The notes beneath the pieces are model-generated. The model had not been told where the DNA came from. It ran no database searches and saw only the letters and a list, made by a program, of their open reading frames with translations. Made by a program: the position numbers and the translations under genes. From a virus, in IMG/VR virus record IMGVR_UViG_3300013104_000072, positions 1 to 25,341 of that record: 25,341 bases of DNA; one strand, written 5' to 3'. Shown piece by piece: positions 8,193 to 16,126 of this stretch (positions within the stretch are counted from its first letter, which is position 1; every line of letters begins with the position of its first letter).

Positions 8193-8740
8193 CAGCCACA
8201 GTAGACATTACCGAGCTTGACCTGCGTATCGCGCTACAGGCGTTTCTGATGGATATCACCGGACTTACCATCGACAACGTTTTGGTGGGTCAGCAGAACC
8301 TTACGCCAATGCCACTTCATGACTTCATCATCATGACGCCGCTGAAGCAGATAGGCCTGTCTACCAACCGCGTCAAATACGACGACAACGGCGTGTATGG
8401 CGAAGGTAAACAGCTAAACCAGCGCAGCACGCAATGGCCTTGTCAGATTGACTGTTACGGTGAGAACGCAGCTGATAACGCTGCAATCATCGGTACGTTA
8501 ATCCGCTCAGACTTTGCCTGTGAGTGGTTCAGGCAGAACGGCAACGTCATCACCCCTCTTTACTGCTCAGACCCTCATCAGACGACGATGATAAACGGCG
8601 AGCAACAATACGAAGGCCGCTGGACGATGGAATTCATCGGGCAATTCAACCCGTCTGTTACCACACGCCAGGACTTCATGGACAGCATTACAGTCGGCGT
8701 TATTGCCGCAGATTTAAAATACCCACCGGAGAGTGCATAA
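8189..8740 (+). CDS. Tail (neck) terminator protein, gp12-like
   Basis: The predicted product has 183 residues. The sequence LRIALQAFLMDITG, then DFIIMTPL, then TQWPCQIDCYGENAADNAAI resembles the gp12-like neck terminator family of contractile-tailed phages, in which a hexamer caps the tail tube and docks to the connector. The gene lies immediately before the tail sheath gene with no gap, which is the expected order. Confidence 0.77.
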   Translation: MTATVDITELDLRIALQAFLMDITGLTIDNVLVGQQNLTPMPLHDFIIMTPLKQIGLSTNRVKYDDNGVYGEGKQLNQRSTQWPCQIDCYGENAADNAAIIGTLIRSDFACEWFRQNGNVITPLYCSDPHQTTMINGEQQYEGRWTMEFIGQFNPSVTTRQDFMDSITVGVIAADLKYPPESA

Positions 8741-10219
8741 ATGGCAATCCCATTACGCAAAGATATTCAAATCAATCCTGGAGTGCTGCCAGCGGGCGGT
8801 TCAGCGCTTGATCTGAATGGCCTTATCCTTACCGACAGCGCTTATGCTCCGGTGGGGAGTGTTATCACATTCACGAACAAAGAAGACGTAGCGGCCTATT
8901 TCGGTAGTGCATCGGCTGAATTCAGCATGGCTGAAGTGTATTTTCAGGGCTACGACAATTCCACCAAGACCCCGGGCGCGTTGCTGTTTGCACGATTTAA
9001 CCCGGAAGCAGCGGCAGCGTGGTTACGCTCAGGCTCTATGGCGGCCGTAACGTTAGACCAGCTCAAATTGCTGAGCGGTGTACTGACACTGACCGTTGAC
9101 GGGACTGCGGTGACATCAGCCAGTATTGACCTGAGTACAGCAACAAGCTTTGCTATGGCTGCTGACCTGATTGAAACAGGTATCGGTTCCAGCGTAACGG
9201 TAGAGTTCGACACCACTCAGAAGCGCTTCATCATCACCAGCGCGACCGATGGCGCAGCGAGCACTATCACATACGCAACCGGTACTTTGTCTGCTGGACT
9301 GAAGCTGACAGCCGCTACTGGCGCTCAGTTGTCGCAGGGCGCAGATGCAGCAGTAGTGACCACGGCGATGCAGTCAGTGCTGGATAGCTCTCAGAACTGG
9401 GCAATCTTCACTACATCCTTCACGCCGACCGAACAAGAGGCGCTGGACTTCTCCGCATGGGTTAACGGCCAGAATTACCGCTTCGGATACGTTCCATTCA
9501 CGCTGGAAGAATCCGCTCTGGTATCTGGCTCAACCGACACGCTGGCGTACAAAATCATCAGCACTTACGACTATTCAAACGTCGTACCGGTGTTCGGTGA
9601 CCAGACTCACGCAGCGAGCGTTATTGGTTATGCAGCATCTCTTGACTTCGACCGCCAGGAAGGCCGTGTACCATTCAAATTCCGCTCACTCGGCGGCCTG
9701 CTGCCAGAAGTAACCACGTCAGCAAATTACGATGCGCTGATTGCCAATGGATACAACTTCTACGGCGCGTACACGGCGAATAACTACGACACCCGATATT
9801 GGGCCGATGGCACCATCACTGGTGACTTCAAGTGGTTTGACTCCTTCTGCTTCCAGATTTGGCTGAATGCCAACCTGATGCAGGACGCTATCGAACTGTT
9901 CCAGTCCAATCGCAGCATTCCGTACAACGCACGCGGCAAGGCGATCATCGAGGCTTCCTTCTCCGATACGCTGAATCAGGGCATTACCTTTGGCGGTATC
10001 CGCACTGGCGTAACACTGTCCAGCTCTCAGATTTCAGAGATTCAGAATGCCGTAGGCGCTGACATCTCTCCATCACTGATTGCCAAGGGTTACTACCTGT
10101 ATATCGCAGACGCTACTCCTACGCAGCGTCAGGAGCGCACAAGCCCGAGTATGACCCTGTGGTACTGCGACGGTGGGTGCGTACAGAAAATCACTCTCGC
10201 AAGCATTGAGGTGCAATAA
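8741..10219 (+). CDS. Tail sheath protein (DUF3383)
   Basis: The predicted product has 492 residues and is the contractile outer sheath. DUF3383 features include the N-terminal [30 protein letters not shown], then a variable beta domain at about residues 120-210, and the C-terminal [19 protein letters not shown] followed by a WYCDGG strand likely to take part in sheath-sheath interlocking. Its size, the adjacent tail tube gene and the following chaperone and tape measure genes identify this phage as a myovirus. The start follows the terminator gene stop directly. Confidence 0.9.
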   Translation: MAIPLRKDIQINPGVLPAGGSALDLNGLILTDSAYAPVGSVITFTNKEDVAAYFGSASAEFSMAEVYFQGYDNSTKTPGALLFARFNPEAAAAWLRSGSMAAVTLDQLKLLSGVLTLTVDGTAVTSASIDLSTATSFAMAADLIETGIGSSVTVEFDTTQKRFIITSATDGAASTITYATGTLSAGLKLTAATGAQLSQGADAAVVTTAMQSVLDSSQNWAIFTTSFTPTEQEALDFSAWVNGQNYRFGYVPFTLEESALVSGSTDTLAYKIISTYDYSNVVPVFGDQTHAASVIGYAASLDFDRQEGRVPFKFRSLGGLLPEVTTSANYDALIANGYNFYGAYTANNYDTRYWADGTITGDFKWFDSFCFQIWLNANLMQDAIELFQSNRSIPYNARGKAIIEASFSDTLNQGITFGGIRTGVTLSSSQISEIQNAVGADISPSLIAKGYYLYIADATPTQRQERTSPSMTLWYCDGGCVQKITLASIEVQ

Positions 10220-10660
10220 ATGTCCAACACTATTACAAGCGCTGATTCAATCTTTGCCCTCACTGTTACCAACCTGTTCCCCAGCGCTCAAACGCTGGAA
10301 GGTTACGCAGCGGACGCGATGTTTGCTCTGGGTGATACAGAAATGGCGGTTTCCGTCCGTGGCGCTGACGGTAAGCTCTCTGGCGGCTTCGTATTCGGTG
10401 AGTATCTGCAGACGATCACAATCATGCCTGACAGTCCATCTCGTGACCTGTTCGAGACCTGGCAACTGACGTCACTGACCTCGAAAGCAGTATTCCGCTG
10501 CAACGCAACAATCATCCTCCCGGCGATTGGTCGCAAGTTCACTCTGACCAACGGAATTCTGCAACGCGCAAAAGCCATCCCTGATGCGCAGCGCGTCCTG
10601 CAGGCGATGACCTTCCAGATTAACTGGGAGAACTGTGTTGGCGAAGCTTATAACGCATAA
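10220..10660 (+). CDS. Tail tube protein (DUF3277)
   Basis: The predicted product has 146 residues and is the inner tube protein, starting at the base after the sheath stop. The sequence ALGDTEMAVSVRGADGKLSG followed by FVFGEYLQTITIMPDSPSRD fits the DUF3277 tail tube family, which is found next to DUF3383 sheaths. Predicted structure is beta-rich as required for a tube. Early residues ADSIFALTVTNLFPSAQTLE also match the family pattern. Confidence 0.88.
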   Translation: MSNTITSADSIFALTVTNLFPSAQTLEGYAADAMFALGDTEMAVSVRGADGKLSGGFVFGEYLQTITIMPDSPSRDLFETWQLTSLTSKAVFRCNATIILPAIGRKFTLTNGILQRAKAIPDAQRVLQAMTFQINWENCVGEAYNA

Positions 10661-10668
10661 GGATTAAC

Positions 10669-11073
10669 ATGGCACGCAAAGAGCTTTACTACACCGTCGA
10701 AGATAAAGGCCGTGACAATGGGAAGAAGTTTTACATTCGTGAAATGTCAGCTACTCAGGCTGAGTGGTGGGCAATCCGAGCGATATTGGCGATGGCTAAT
10801 AACGGCATTAATCTTCCGGATAACCTTTCAGATATGGGTATGGCAGGCATGGCGAAAGTCGGCCTCGAAATGGTGGCTAAAATCCCTCCAGAGGATGCAC
10901 GGCCTCTCCTGGACGAGCTGATGAAGTGTGTTCAAGCGGTGCCAAATCCAGATGATCAAAGCATCAAGCGACCGCTGATTGATGATGACACTGAAGAGGT
11001 TATTACTCGCCTGAAACTTCGCGGTGAAGTCTTTAAGCTGCACGTCGATTTTTTAACTGCCGCCGCCAGTTAG
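10669..11073 (+). CDS. Tail assembly chaperone, zero-frame product (G-like)
   Basis: The predicted product has 134 residues and sits between the tube and tape measure genes, where nearly all long-tailed phages encode paired chaperones that coat the tape measure during assembly. It begins ARKELYYTVEDKGRDNGKKF and has a helical C-terminal half. Near the end, codons 128-129 (ttt tta) form the slip site T TTT TTA; without slippage translation ends at TAG 11071-11073 as DFLTAAAS. By analogy with lambda G, the zero-frame form should be the more abundant one. No sequence motif of lambda G itself is evident; the call rests on position, size and the slip site. Confidence 0.82.
   Translation: MARKELYYTVEDKGRDNGKKFYIREMSATQAEWWAIRAILAMANNGINLPDNLSDMGMAGMAKVGLEMVAKIPPEDARPLLDELMKCVQAVPNPDDQSIKRPLIDDDTEEVITRLKLRGEVFKLHVDFLTAAAS
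11049..11055 (+). promoter_or_regulatory. Programmed -1 ribosomal frameshift site TTTTTTA
   Basis: The heptamer T TTT TTA is in the correct phase of the chaperone frame (ttt 11050-11052, tta 11053-11055) and is of the X XXY YYZ form known to slip efficiently. A perfect hairpin TAACTG/CAGTTA (11054-11059 with 11067-11072) begins at the slip site itself, and a second one GGTCAG/CTGACC lies at 11091-11096 with 11109-11114. After slippage the frame is open to 11285. Confidence 0.82.
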
Positions 11074-11285
11074 ACATCCCTCCGGTAATGGGTCAGCAAA
11101 TCGCTGGCCTGACCGACTATGCCAACGTACCTAAAACAATAGCGACGGTCCTGTCATCGGGTAAATGCTCGTTGACAGAACTAAGCACAACGCTTGGTGT
11201 AGAGGATTTATGGTGGTGGCTTGAAATTATTACAGTCGACAATTACAACCAAATGGTCATCAACAGGACTCAGGAGAATGGCTGA
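11055..11285 (+). CDS. Tail assembly chaperone -1 frameshift extension (T part of G-T-like fusion)
   Basis: After the -1 slip, translation resumes at aac 11055 and adds 76 residues (NCRRQLDIPPVMGQQ...), giving a fusion of about 205 residues with the 129 upstream codons. The LDIPP segment directly after the junction and the small helical domain that follows (GLTDYANVPKTIATVLSSG, then WWWLEIITVDNYNQMVI) are protein-like and conserved in character although the first in-frame ATG is only at 11088, with a poor ribosome binding site. The stop overlaps the tape measure start (TGATG). In lambda the corresponding T domain binds the tail tube protein; the same is inferred here. Independent translation from 11088 remains possible. 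Confidence 0.8.
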   Translation, partial: NCRRQLDIPPVMGQQIAGLTDYANVPKTIATVLSSGKCSLTELSTTLGVEDLWWWLEIITVDNYNQMVINRTQENG

Positions 11286-13063
11286 TGCCAACGATTATTG
11301 ACTCACTGGTAGTCACTCTTGGTCTTGACTCTTCCGGATTCAAGAAAGGCCAGACAGAAGTAAAAAAAGGCCTGGACGATACCAGAAAGAATGCTGACCA
11401 GACAGCTAAAGACATGGAGGCCGCAGGTAAAAGAGCGGCCTCATTTTTTGGCTCAATCCGAACAGAATTACTTGCGCTGGTAGGTGTCACTTTATCGGCG
11501 CAGGGTATCAAGACCTTCATCACCAACATGACATCGGATTTGATGCGGTTGGGGATTGAATCACGAGCGCTGGATATCTCGGCCAAGTCTCTTGATGGAT
11601 GGGAGAGAGCGGCAGCGGCAGCCGGTTCAACTGCAGAGCGTATGGCTGGCACGCTGGGCAACTTCCAGAAGACGCTGACAAACATTCGTACAGGTGGCGG
11701 TCAGGATGATCCGCTTTTTGGCGCTCTGGCGTCATTCGCCGGTGCAACTGGTGCTAACTTCGACTACCAGAACGACAACGCCGAAAAAATCATGCGCAAG
11801 ATTGCCAGCAACTGGGGCAAGCTTAGCAAAGATGCTCAGCGCAGATTTGGTGGCATGTTTGGGTTTGACAATGCCACTCAGCAGGGGCTTGCTAATGGCT
11901 CTCTGGTTCAGGATGCAGATCGCTTTGCGAAGATATCCCGCGCTACCGATGAAGCAACCAGAAAGGCGCTGGAGTTTAACCGCCGCCTGCAGGAGATGAA
12001 GCAGAACTTTACTGCGGCATCTCAGGTGCTCTATGAGGCGCTGATTCCATACATCGAGAAGCTCATTCCCCTGATTGAGAAGTTCGGGATATGGATTAGC
12101 ACTCACGGACCAGAAATAAGCAAATTCTTCTCCGACACAGCAGATGAAATTAACAAGGTTGTTGATGCTGTAGGAGGTCTGGAAAACGCTCTAAAACTTC
12201 TCCTGGTGTTTGTAGGCGGGAAGTGGCTGTTAGGCATGACCAGTTCAATCGGTGGCGTCAGGGGCGCTCTCACTGCGCTTGGTCGCGTGAGCATGATTGC
12301 CGGTCTGGTAGAGCTCCAGAAATACGCCGAGCAACTTGAGAAGAAATACTCATGGCTGACTGACAATCCGGTGACAAACTTCCTGAATGGAAGCGCAGGA
12401 ACAGACACAACCACGGAATGGGGTAAGCAACTTCACGACTGGATATTCGACAAAACCGGTATTGAGTTGCCTCGTGGTGATGGATACAAATCAGCACCTC
12501 GCGGCATCCGTAATAACAACCCGGGAAACCTGAACTATGTCGGCCAGGCTGGCGCGACAATGGAGGGTGGTGAGGGCGGAAGGTTTGCGGTGTTCGAGTC
12601 AATGCAGCACGGCGTTGCAGCGCTCTACAAGCAACTGCAACTATACTTCAAACGCGGCATAAACACCCTTTCCTCAATCGTCAAAACCTACGCCCCTGCA
12701 TCTGACAATAACAACGTCGACGCCTATATTTCTGCGCTAACCAAAGCGACAGGAAAAGGCGCTAACGAGGTTCTGGATTCAGGAGACACATCGACAATTG
12801 CAAGGTTGATGAAGGGCATTGTCGACCATGAGAACGGCAAGGGCTACATCAGCTCATCTGACATCATGGGCGGTATTCAGTTGGGCGCAGGTTCATCGGC
12901 ATCTCGCAATATGCCAGCGACAGCCGGAAGCCAGACCAATATCAACATCGGCAAAATCGACATGCAGACATCGGCCGGAAATGCCAATGCGCTTGGTGCT
13001 GATATCCAGAGAAACCTTCAGAGAAACCGCCTGGTGAATCCAGCGATGTCAGGGCAGGGATAA
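11285..13063 (+). CDS. Tape measure protein with lysozyme-like C-terminal domain
   Basis: The predicted product has 592 residues. Residues 1-60 (LVVTLGLDSSGFKKG, then helical coiled coil) and the long helical middle are typical of tape measures that set tail length. A hydrophobic stretch lies at about 302-318 (ALKLLLVFVGGKWLLGM), as expected for a protein that enters the host envelope. Residues about 405-530 form a distinct domain: RGIRNNNPGNLNYVG, FAVFESMQHGVAALYKQL, INTLSSIVKTYAPASDNNN, a pattern found in phage tail lysozyme/transglycosylase-like domains, so it may cut peptidoglycan during DNA entry. By the usual scale of about 1.5 angstrom per residue the tail would be a little under 90 nm if the whole chain measured, and shorter if the enzyme domain does not count. 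The start is coupled to the chaperone stop. Confidence 0.88.
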   Translation: MPTIIDSLVVTLGLDSSGFKKGQTEVKKGLDDTRKNADQTAKDMEAAGKRAASFFGSIRTELLALVGVTLSAQGIKTFITNMTSDLMRLGIESRALDISAKSLDGWERAAAAAGSTAERMAGTLGNFQKTLTNIRTGGGQDDPLFGALASFAGATGANFDYQNDNAEKIMRKIASNWGKLSKDAQRRFGGMFGFDNATQQGLANGSLVQDADRFAKISRATDEATRKALEFNRRLQEMKQNFTAASQVLYEALIPYIEKLIPLIEKFGIWISTHGPEISKFFSDTADEINKVVDAVGGLENALKLLLVFVGGKWLLGMTSSIGGVRGALTALGRVSMIAGLVELQKYAEQLEKKYSWLTDNPVTNFLNGSAGTDTTTEWGKQLHDWIFDKTGIELPRGDGYKSAPRGIRNNNPGNLNYVGQAGATMEGGEGGRFAVFESMQHGVAALYKQLQLYFKRGINTLSSIVKTYAPASDNNNVDAYISALTKATGKGANEVLDSGDTSTIARLMKGIVDHENGKGYISSSDIMGGIQLGAGSSASRNMPATAGSQTNINIGKIDMQTSAGNANALGADIQRNLQRNRLVNPAMSGQG

Positions 13064-13064
13064 T

Positions 13065-13868
13065 ATGGCCTTTTCACTGAACGAAACAACGCTACTCAGC
13101 GCGATAAACAGCGGCAATATCTTTTCCATTATCAACAGTACCCTTTCGCCTGGTTACGGGGTTTACCTGAAATCAGGCTTAAGGGCATTGTCTCCGTCCT
13201 CGTTCCTGGGGATTGAGTATGGGGCGGATGCCTCAGTGGTATCTGCTCCAATTGAGCAAGGTTCTTACAGCAGCTTTAACAAAGTAAAACGGCCGCCAAT
13301 TATCAGGGTGCTGTTTACGCTGGAGGGATGGACAGGGTTTAGCGGTAGCATTCCCAACCTGACCAACTTCACCCTGACGAGTCGCTCAGACATGTTGGCT
13401 GCTCTTGATGCGATGGTTGCTGATGCGCAGGTGTACGACATCGAAACTCCTGACACGACATACGAAGACTATGACCTGGTTAGATACAATTACCGGACAT
13501 CAGATCGCGATGTGACCCTTCTGACGGTGGAAGCCATTTTTCAGGCTGTGTTGCAGGAGGCCGAAGTAACCCTGACAAGCACCACAGCCAACAGTAACAC
13601 CACATCGAACGGAACAAGCAAGGCGGCCAGCGTCGTTACTGAGAAGGCAAACTCAACGGCCACTAACTCAACCCTTGAAGATGTCAAAGGCGCACTAACC
13701 GGCCTGAAAGAGTCAGTATCCAGTGCTGCAACAACAGTCGCAACGTCTGTCACAAACGCCGTAAGCAATGCCACCTCAGGCATAACAAGCTCTATTAATG
13801 GCGCGGCAACATCGGCCATTAAAAACCTTGCGACAACGGTTGATGAACTGGTAGCGGGGTTATCCTGA
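13065..13868 (+). CDS. Dit-like baseplate protein
   Basis: The predicted product has 267 residues. The N-terminal 170 residues follow the Dit-like pattern of simple myovirus baseplates: YGADASVVSAPIEQGSYSSF, then NKVKRPPIIRVLFTLEG, then DAQVYDIETPDTTYEDYDLV and NYRTSDRDVTLLTVEAIFQ. These proteins form the ring that ties the tail tube to the hub. Residues 175-267 are a low-complexity Ser/Thr/Ala/Asn tail (for example SSAATTVATSVTNAVSNATS) of unknown role. The start follows the tape measure stop by one base, and the stop overlaps the next start. Confidence 0.8.
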   Translation: MAFSLNETTLLSAINSGNIFSIINSTLSPGYGVYLKSGLRALSPSSFLGIEYGADASVVSAPIEQGSYSSFNKVKRPPIIRVLFTLEGWTGFSGSIPNLTNFTLTSRSDMLAALDAMVADAQVYDIETPDTTYEDYDLVRYNYRTSDRDVTLLTVEAIFQAVLQEAEVTLTSTTANSNTTSNGTSKAASVVTEKANSTATNSTLEDVKGALTGLKESVSSAATTVATSVTNAVSNATSGITSSINGAATSAIKNLATTVDELVAGLS

Positions 13869-14173
13869 TGCAAAACATTTCTCTCAAGCCCCTCAAGGCT
13901 CAGGAAGTCAGCGTCAATCTTGATGGTCAGTCAGTGACTTTGCGCATTGTACAGCGCTCTACAGGCCTGTTTATCGACGTTGGCCTCGATAATTTGTGGA
14001 TAGCTCAAGGCGTGCTTTGCCATAACTGCAACAAGATAGTCCGCTACCCCTATCTGGGCTTCAAAGGTGAGCTTTTCTTCGCTGATACCAAAGGAAGTCT
14101 TGACCCTGTTTATGACGAGCTTGGGACGCGATTCAAGCTGTTCTACGCCACGGCAGATGAGATGGCAGCATGA
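13868..14173 (+). CDS. Baseplate plug protein (Pam3 gp18-like)
   Basis: The predicted product has 101 residues. Features are an N-terminal beta strand followed by VNLDGQSVTLRIVQRSTGLF, then QGVLCHNCNKIVRYPYLGF and a C-terminal beta segment FKGELFFADTKGSLDP. This resembles the small plug proteins of compact contractile baseplates, which sit between the Dit-like ring and the hub. The two nearby cysteines (CHNC) could bind a metal or form a disulphide; this is inference. It overlaps the hub gene by four bases (ATGA). Confidence 0.77.
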   Translation: MQNISLKPLKAQEVSVNLDGQSVTLRIVQRSTGLFIDVGLDNLWIAQGVLCHNCNKIVRYPYLGFKGELFFADTKGSLDPVYDELGTRFKLFYATADEMAA

Positions 14174-15024
14174 CCTATAAAAAGAGAACGCTGAAATTTC
14201 AGTTCACGCTGAAAGACGGTGCTTTTGATGAGTCAGGAAACAACATCCTGACCATCGACAACATCAAGGCGGAAATAGAGATAGGTGCTTATGGCGGTAT
14301 ATCAGGAACGACACTGGAAGCAAGAGTGTTTGGACTGAGCATCGAAAACATGGCTCTGCTGAGCTACAAGGGCATCCAGTTAAACGGTGCAAAGCAGAAC
14401 ATGATGAAGGTTTGGGCAGACGACAGGCCGGTATTCTTTGGCTCTATCACTAACTGCTTTGCCGACCTTAACCAGATGCCAGATGCGCCACTGATAATCA
14501 GCGCCTTTTCAACAGGGTTCGACCAGTCAATCACTGCACCGCCTTTCTCAAAAGAAGGCATTGCAAGCGTTGCTGAAATTATCACGACAATAGCAGCAAG
14601 CATTGGCTATACGGTGGTTAACAACGGCGTTCTGGCGAAGCTTGAAAATCCTTACTTCGAAGGCAACCCGATAGCACAGATTCAGCAGTGCGCTCATGCG
14701 GCAGGCATCGAGATTGATTTCAGGCTGGGAGCTATTTATATATGGCCGCAGGGTGGAAGCATTGACGACACCATACCTCTCATATCACCAGAGCATGGTT
14801 TAATTGGATACCCGGTATTCAGTAACTACGGGATTAACTTCCAGTGTCAGTACAGCGATCTGATATTGCGAGGTCGCAAGGTGCAGATAGAAACCTCACT
14901 ACCGAACGGTAGTGGGGTTTATACGGTGCAGTCGGCAATTCACCATCTTTCGACATGGACTGAAGGCGCTCCGTGGGCAACCATCGTGTGGGCATCAATC
15001 GGTCAGCTAACAGTGAGGCAGTAA
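14170..15024 (+). CDS. Baseplate hub protein (gp27/gp44-like)
   Basis: The predicted product has 284 residues. It opens RTLKFQFTLKDGAFDESG and shows the hub pattern IKAEIEIGAYGGISGTTLEA, VWADDRPVFFGSITNCFADL, then PFSKEGIASVAEIITTIA and GVYTVQSAIHHLSTWTEGAP at the end. Such proteins form a trimer that continues the tube and carries the spike. At 284 residues it is short for the family, in keeping with a minimal baseplate. The stop and the next start share a base (TAATG). Confidence 0.82.
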   Translation: MTYKKRTLKFQFTLKDGAFDESGNNILTIDNIKAEIEIGAYGGISGTTLEARVFGLSIENMALLSYKGIQLNGAKQNMMKVWADDRPVFFGSITNCFADLNQMPDAPLIISAFSTGFDQSITAPPFSKEGIASVAEIITTIAASIGYTVVNNGVLAKLENPYFEGNPIAQIQQCAHAAGIEIDFRLGAIYIWPQGGSIDDTIPLISPEHGLIGYPVFSNYGINFQCQYSDLILRGRKVQIETSLPNGSGVYTVQSAIHHLSTWTEGAPWATIVWASIGQLTVRQ

Positions 15025-15725
15025 TGAACTTATTTACTACGAGGCCTCAGGACACTGCAACCGATGCCAATTCTCAGCAATTCCTGATGCATCAGTTTCT
15101 GATGGGAAAGTCATTCATCACACTGGCGATCGTAACTTCGGTTAATGAATCCGGAGAAGTCGTGTCAGTGAAGCCAATGGTTGAGGGGTTCACTGGGGGC
15201 GGAGACCTAATTCCGAACTCGGTGATTCACGGCGTTCCGGTCTGGCGATTGCAGCGCGGTGCCAGCGCCGTAATCATGCCTCCCGTAGAGGGAGATATTG
15301 GTCTTATTGCCATTTGCGATCGCGATATCACGGCCGTGAAGAAGACAAAGCAATCCGCACTGCCAGGTTCAAATCGCACCCACAGTTATTCGGATGCCAT
15401 CTATCTTGGCGGAGTACTTAATGCAGAGCCAAGCCAGTACGTGAAGTTTGCCAATGATGGGATTGATATCGTTTCTCCTCTGGTTGTGCAGGTTAATGGG
15501 AACACTGTTGTAGTCAATGCTGATGACAAAATATCTCTGAACGCCCCTATCATTGAGGCAAACGGACAGCTTACGCAGGGAGCTGGTAGCTTCGGTGGTA
15601 ATGCGACATTCGGCGGCACGATTACTGCTACCGGAGAAGTCACAGGAAACGGCATACATCTCAGTACGCATAAACATGGTGGCGTGGAAACTGGCGGAGG
15701 CCAGACAAGCACACCGACAAACTAA
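15024..15725 (+). CDS. Baseplate spike protein (Gp138/gpV-like)
   Basis: The predicted product has 233 residues from ATG 15024. The N-terminal part (ITLAIVTSVNESGEVVSVKP, then GDLIPNSVIHGVPVWRLQRG) forms the OB-fold of Gp138-type spikes; the region PPVEGDIGLIAICDRDI follows. The C-terminal part has the repeated short beta units of a spike shaft (VQVNGNTVVVNADDKISLNA, GGNATFGGTITATGEVTGNG) and ends HLSTHKHGGVETGGG. The His-x-His at residues 216-218 is the iron-binding apex motif seen in P2 gpV-like spikes, so a metal-stabilised tip is likely. A terminator begins at the stop codon. Confidence 0.87.
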   Translation: MNLFTTRPQDTATDANSQQFLMHQFLMGKSFITLAIVTSVNESGEVVSVKPMVEGFTGGGDLIPNSVIHGVPVWRLQRGASAVIMPPVEGDIGLIAICDRDITAVKKTKQSALPGSNRTHSYSDAIYLGGVLNAEPSQYVKFANDGIDIVSPLVVQVNGNTVVVNADDKISLNAPIIEANGQLTQGAGSFGGNATFGGTITATGEVTGNGIHLSTHKHGGVETGGGQTSTPTN

Positions 15726-15745
15726 CCCGCCTCGGCGGGTTTTTT
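15724..15745 (+). terminator. Intrinsic terminator after the spike gene
   Basis: The palindrome AACCCGCC-TC-GGCGGGTT is perfect and is followed by a T run to 15745. It overlaps the spike stop codon and precedes the next start by only 16 bases. It splits the baseplate genes into two groups unless read through. Confidence 0.88.
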
Positions 15746-15761
15746 ATTGCCCGGAGTTTAC

Positions 15762-16118
15762 ATGCTCACCAAATCACTGCTTTTGACAGACCAGTGGGAC
15801 ATCACGCTAGACGACACCGGAAGCATGGCAATCACAGCCAACCCATACGCAGTAGCACAGGACGTAGCGTGTTCTTGCTCTACCTTCCTTGGTGAAGCCT
15901 GGTACGACACCACGCTGGGGATTCCTTACTACGAGCGCATTCTCGGTCACTGGCCTGGCACTCAGCTCATCAATACCAAGATGGCAACCGAGGCCAAAAA
16001 GCTTCCATATGTCCAGGCGGCATTCTGCACCACAACGGTTGGCAAAGCAGATCGCCTTGCATCCGGCGTGATGACCATAACGGACCAAAACAACGTTCAG
16101 ACCACAATCCAATTCTGA
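15762..16118 (+). CDS. Baseplate wedge protein (gp25/gpW-like)
   Basis: The predicted product has 118 residues from ATG 15762, with GGAG six bases upstream; an upstream TTG at 15747 lies in the terminator's end and is less likely. The sequence QWDITLDDTGSMAITANPYA, then QDVACSCSTFLGEAWYDTTLG and IPYYERILG is typical of the gp25-like/Mu gp46 family, where the conserved acidic and tryptophan-containing block locks sheath to baseplate. It lies directly before the J-like gene, the standard pair. Confidence 0.88.
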   Translation: MLTKSLLLTDQWDITLDDTGSMAITANPYAVAQDVACSCSTFLGEAWYDTTLGIPYYERILGHWPGTQLINTKMATEAKKLPYVQAAFCTTTVGKADRLASGVMTITDQNNVQTTIQF

Positions 16119-16126
16119 GGTAACAA

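Noticed and set aside
11091-11114. GGTCAG/CTGACC hairpin as the frameshift stimulator
   Set aside because: It begins about 35 bases after the slip site, farther than the 5-9 bases usual for stimulatory structures.
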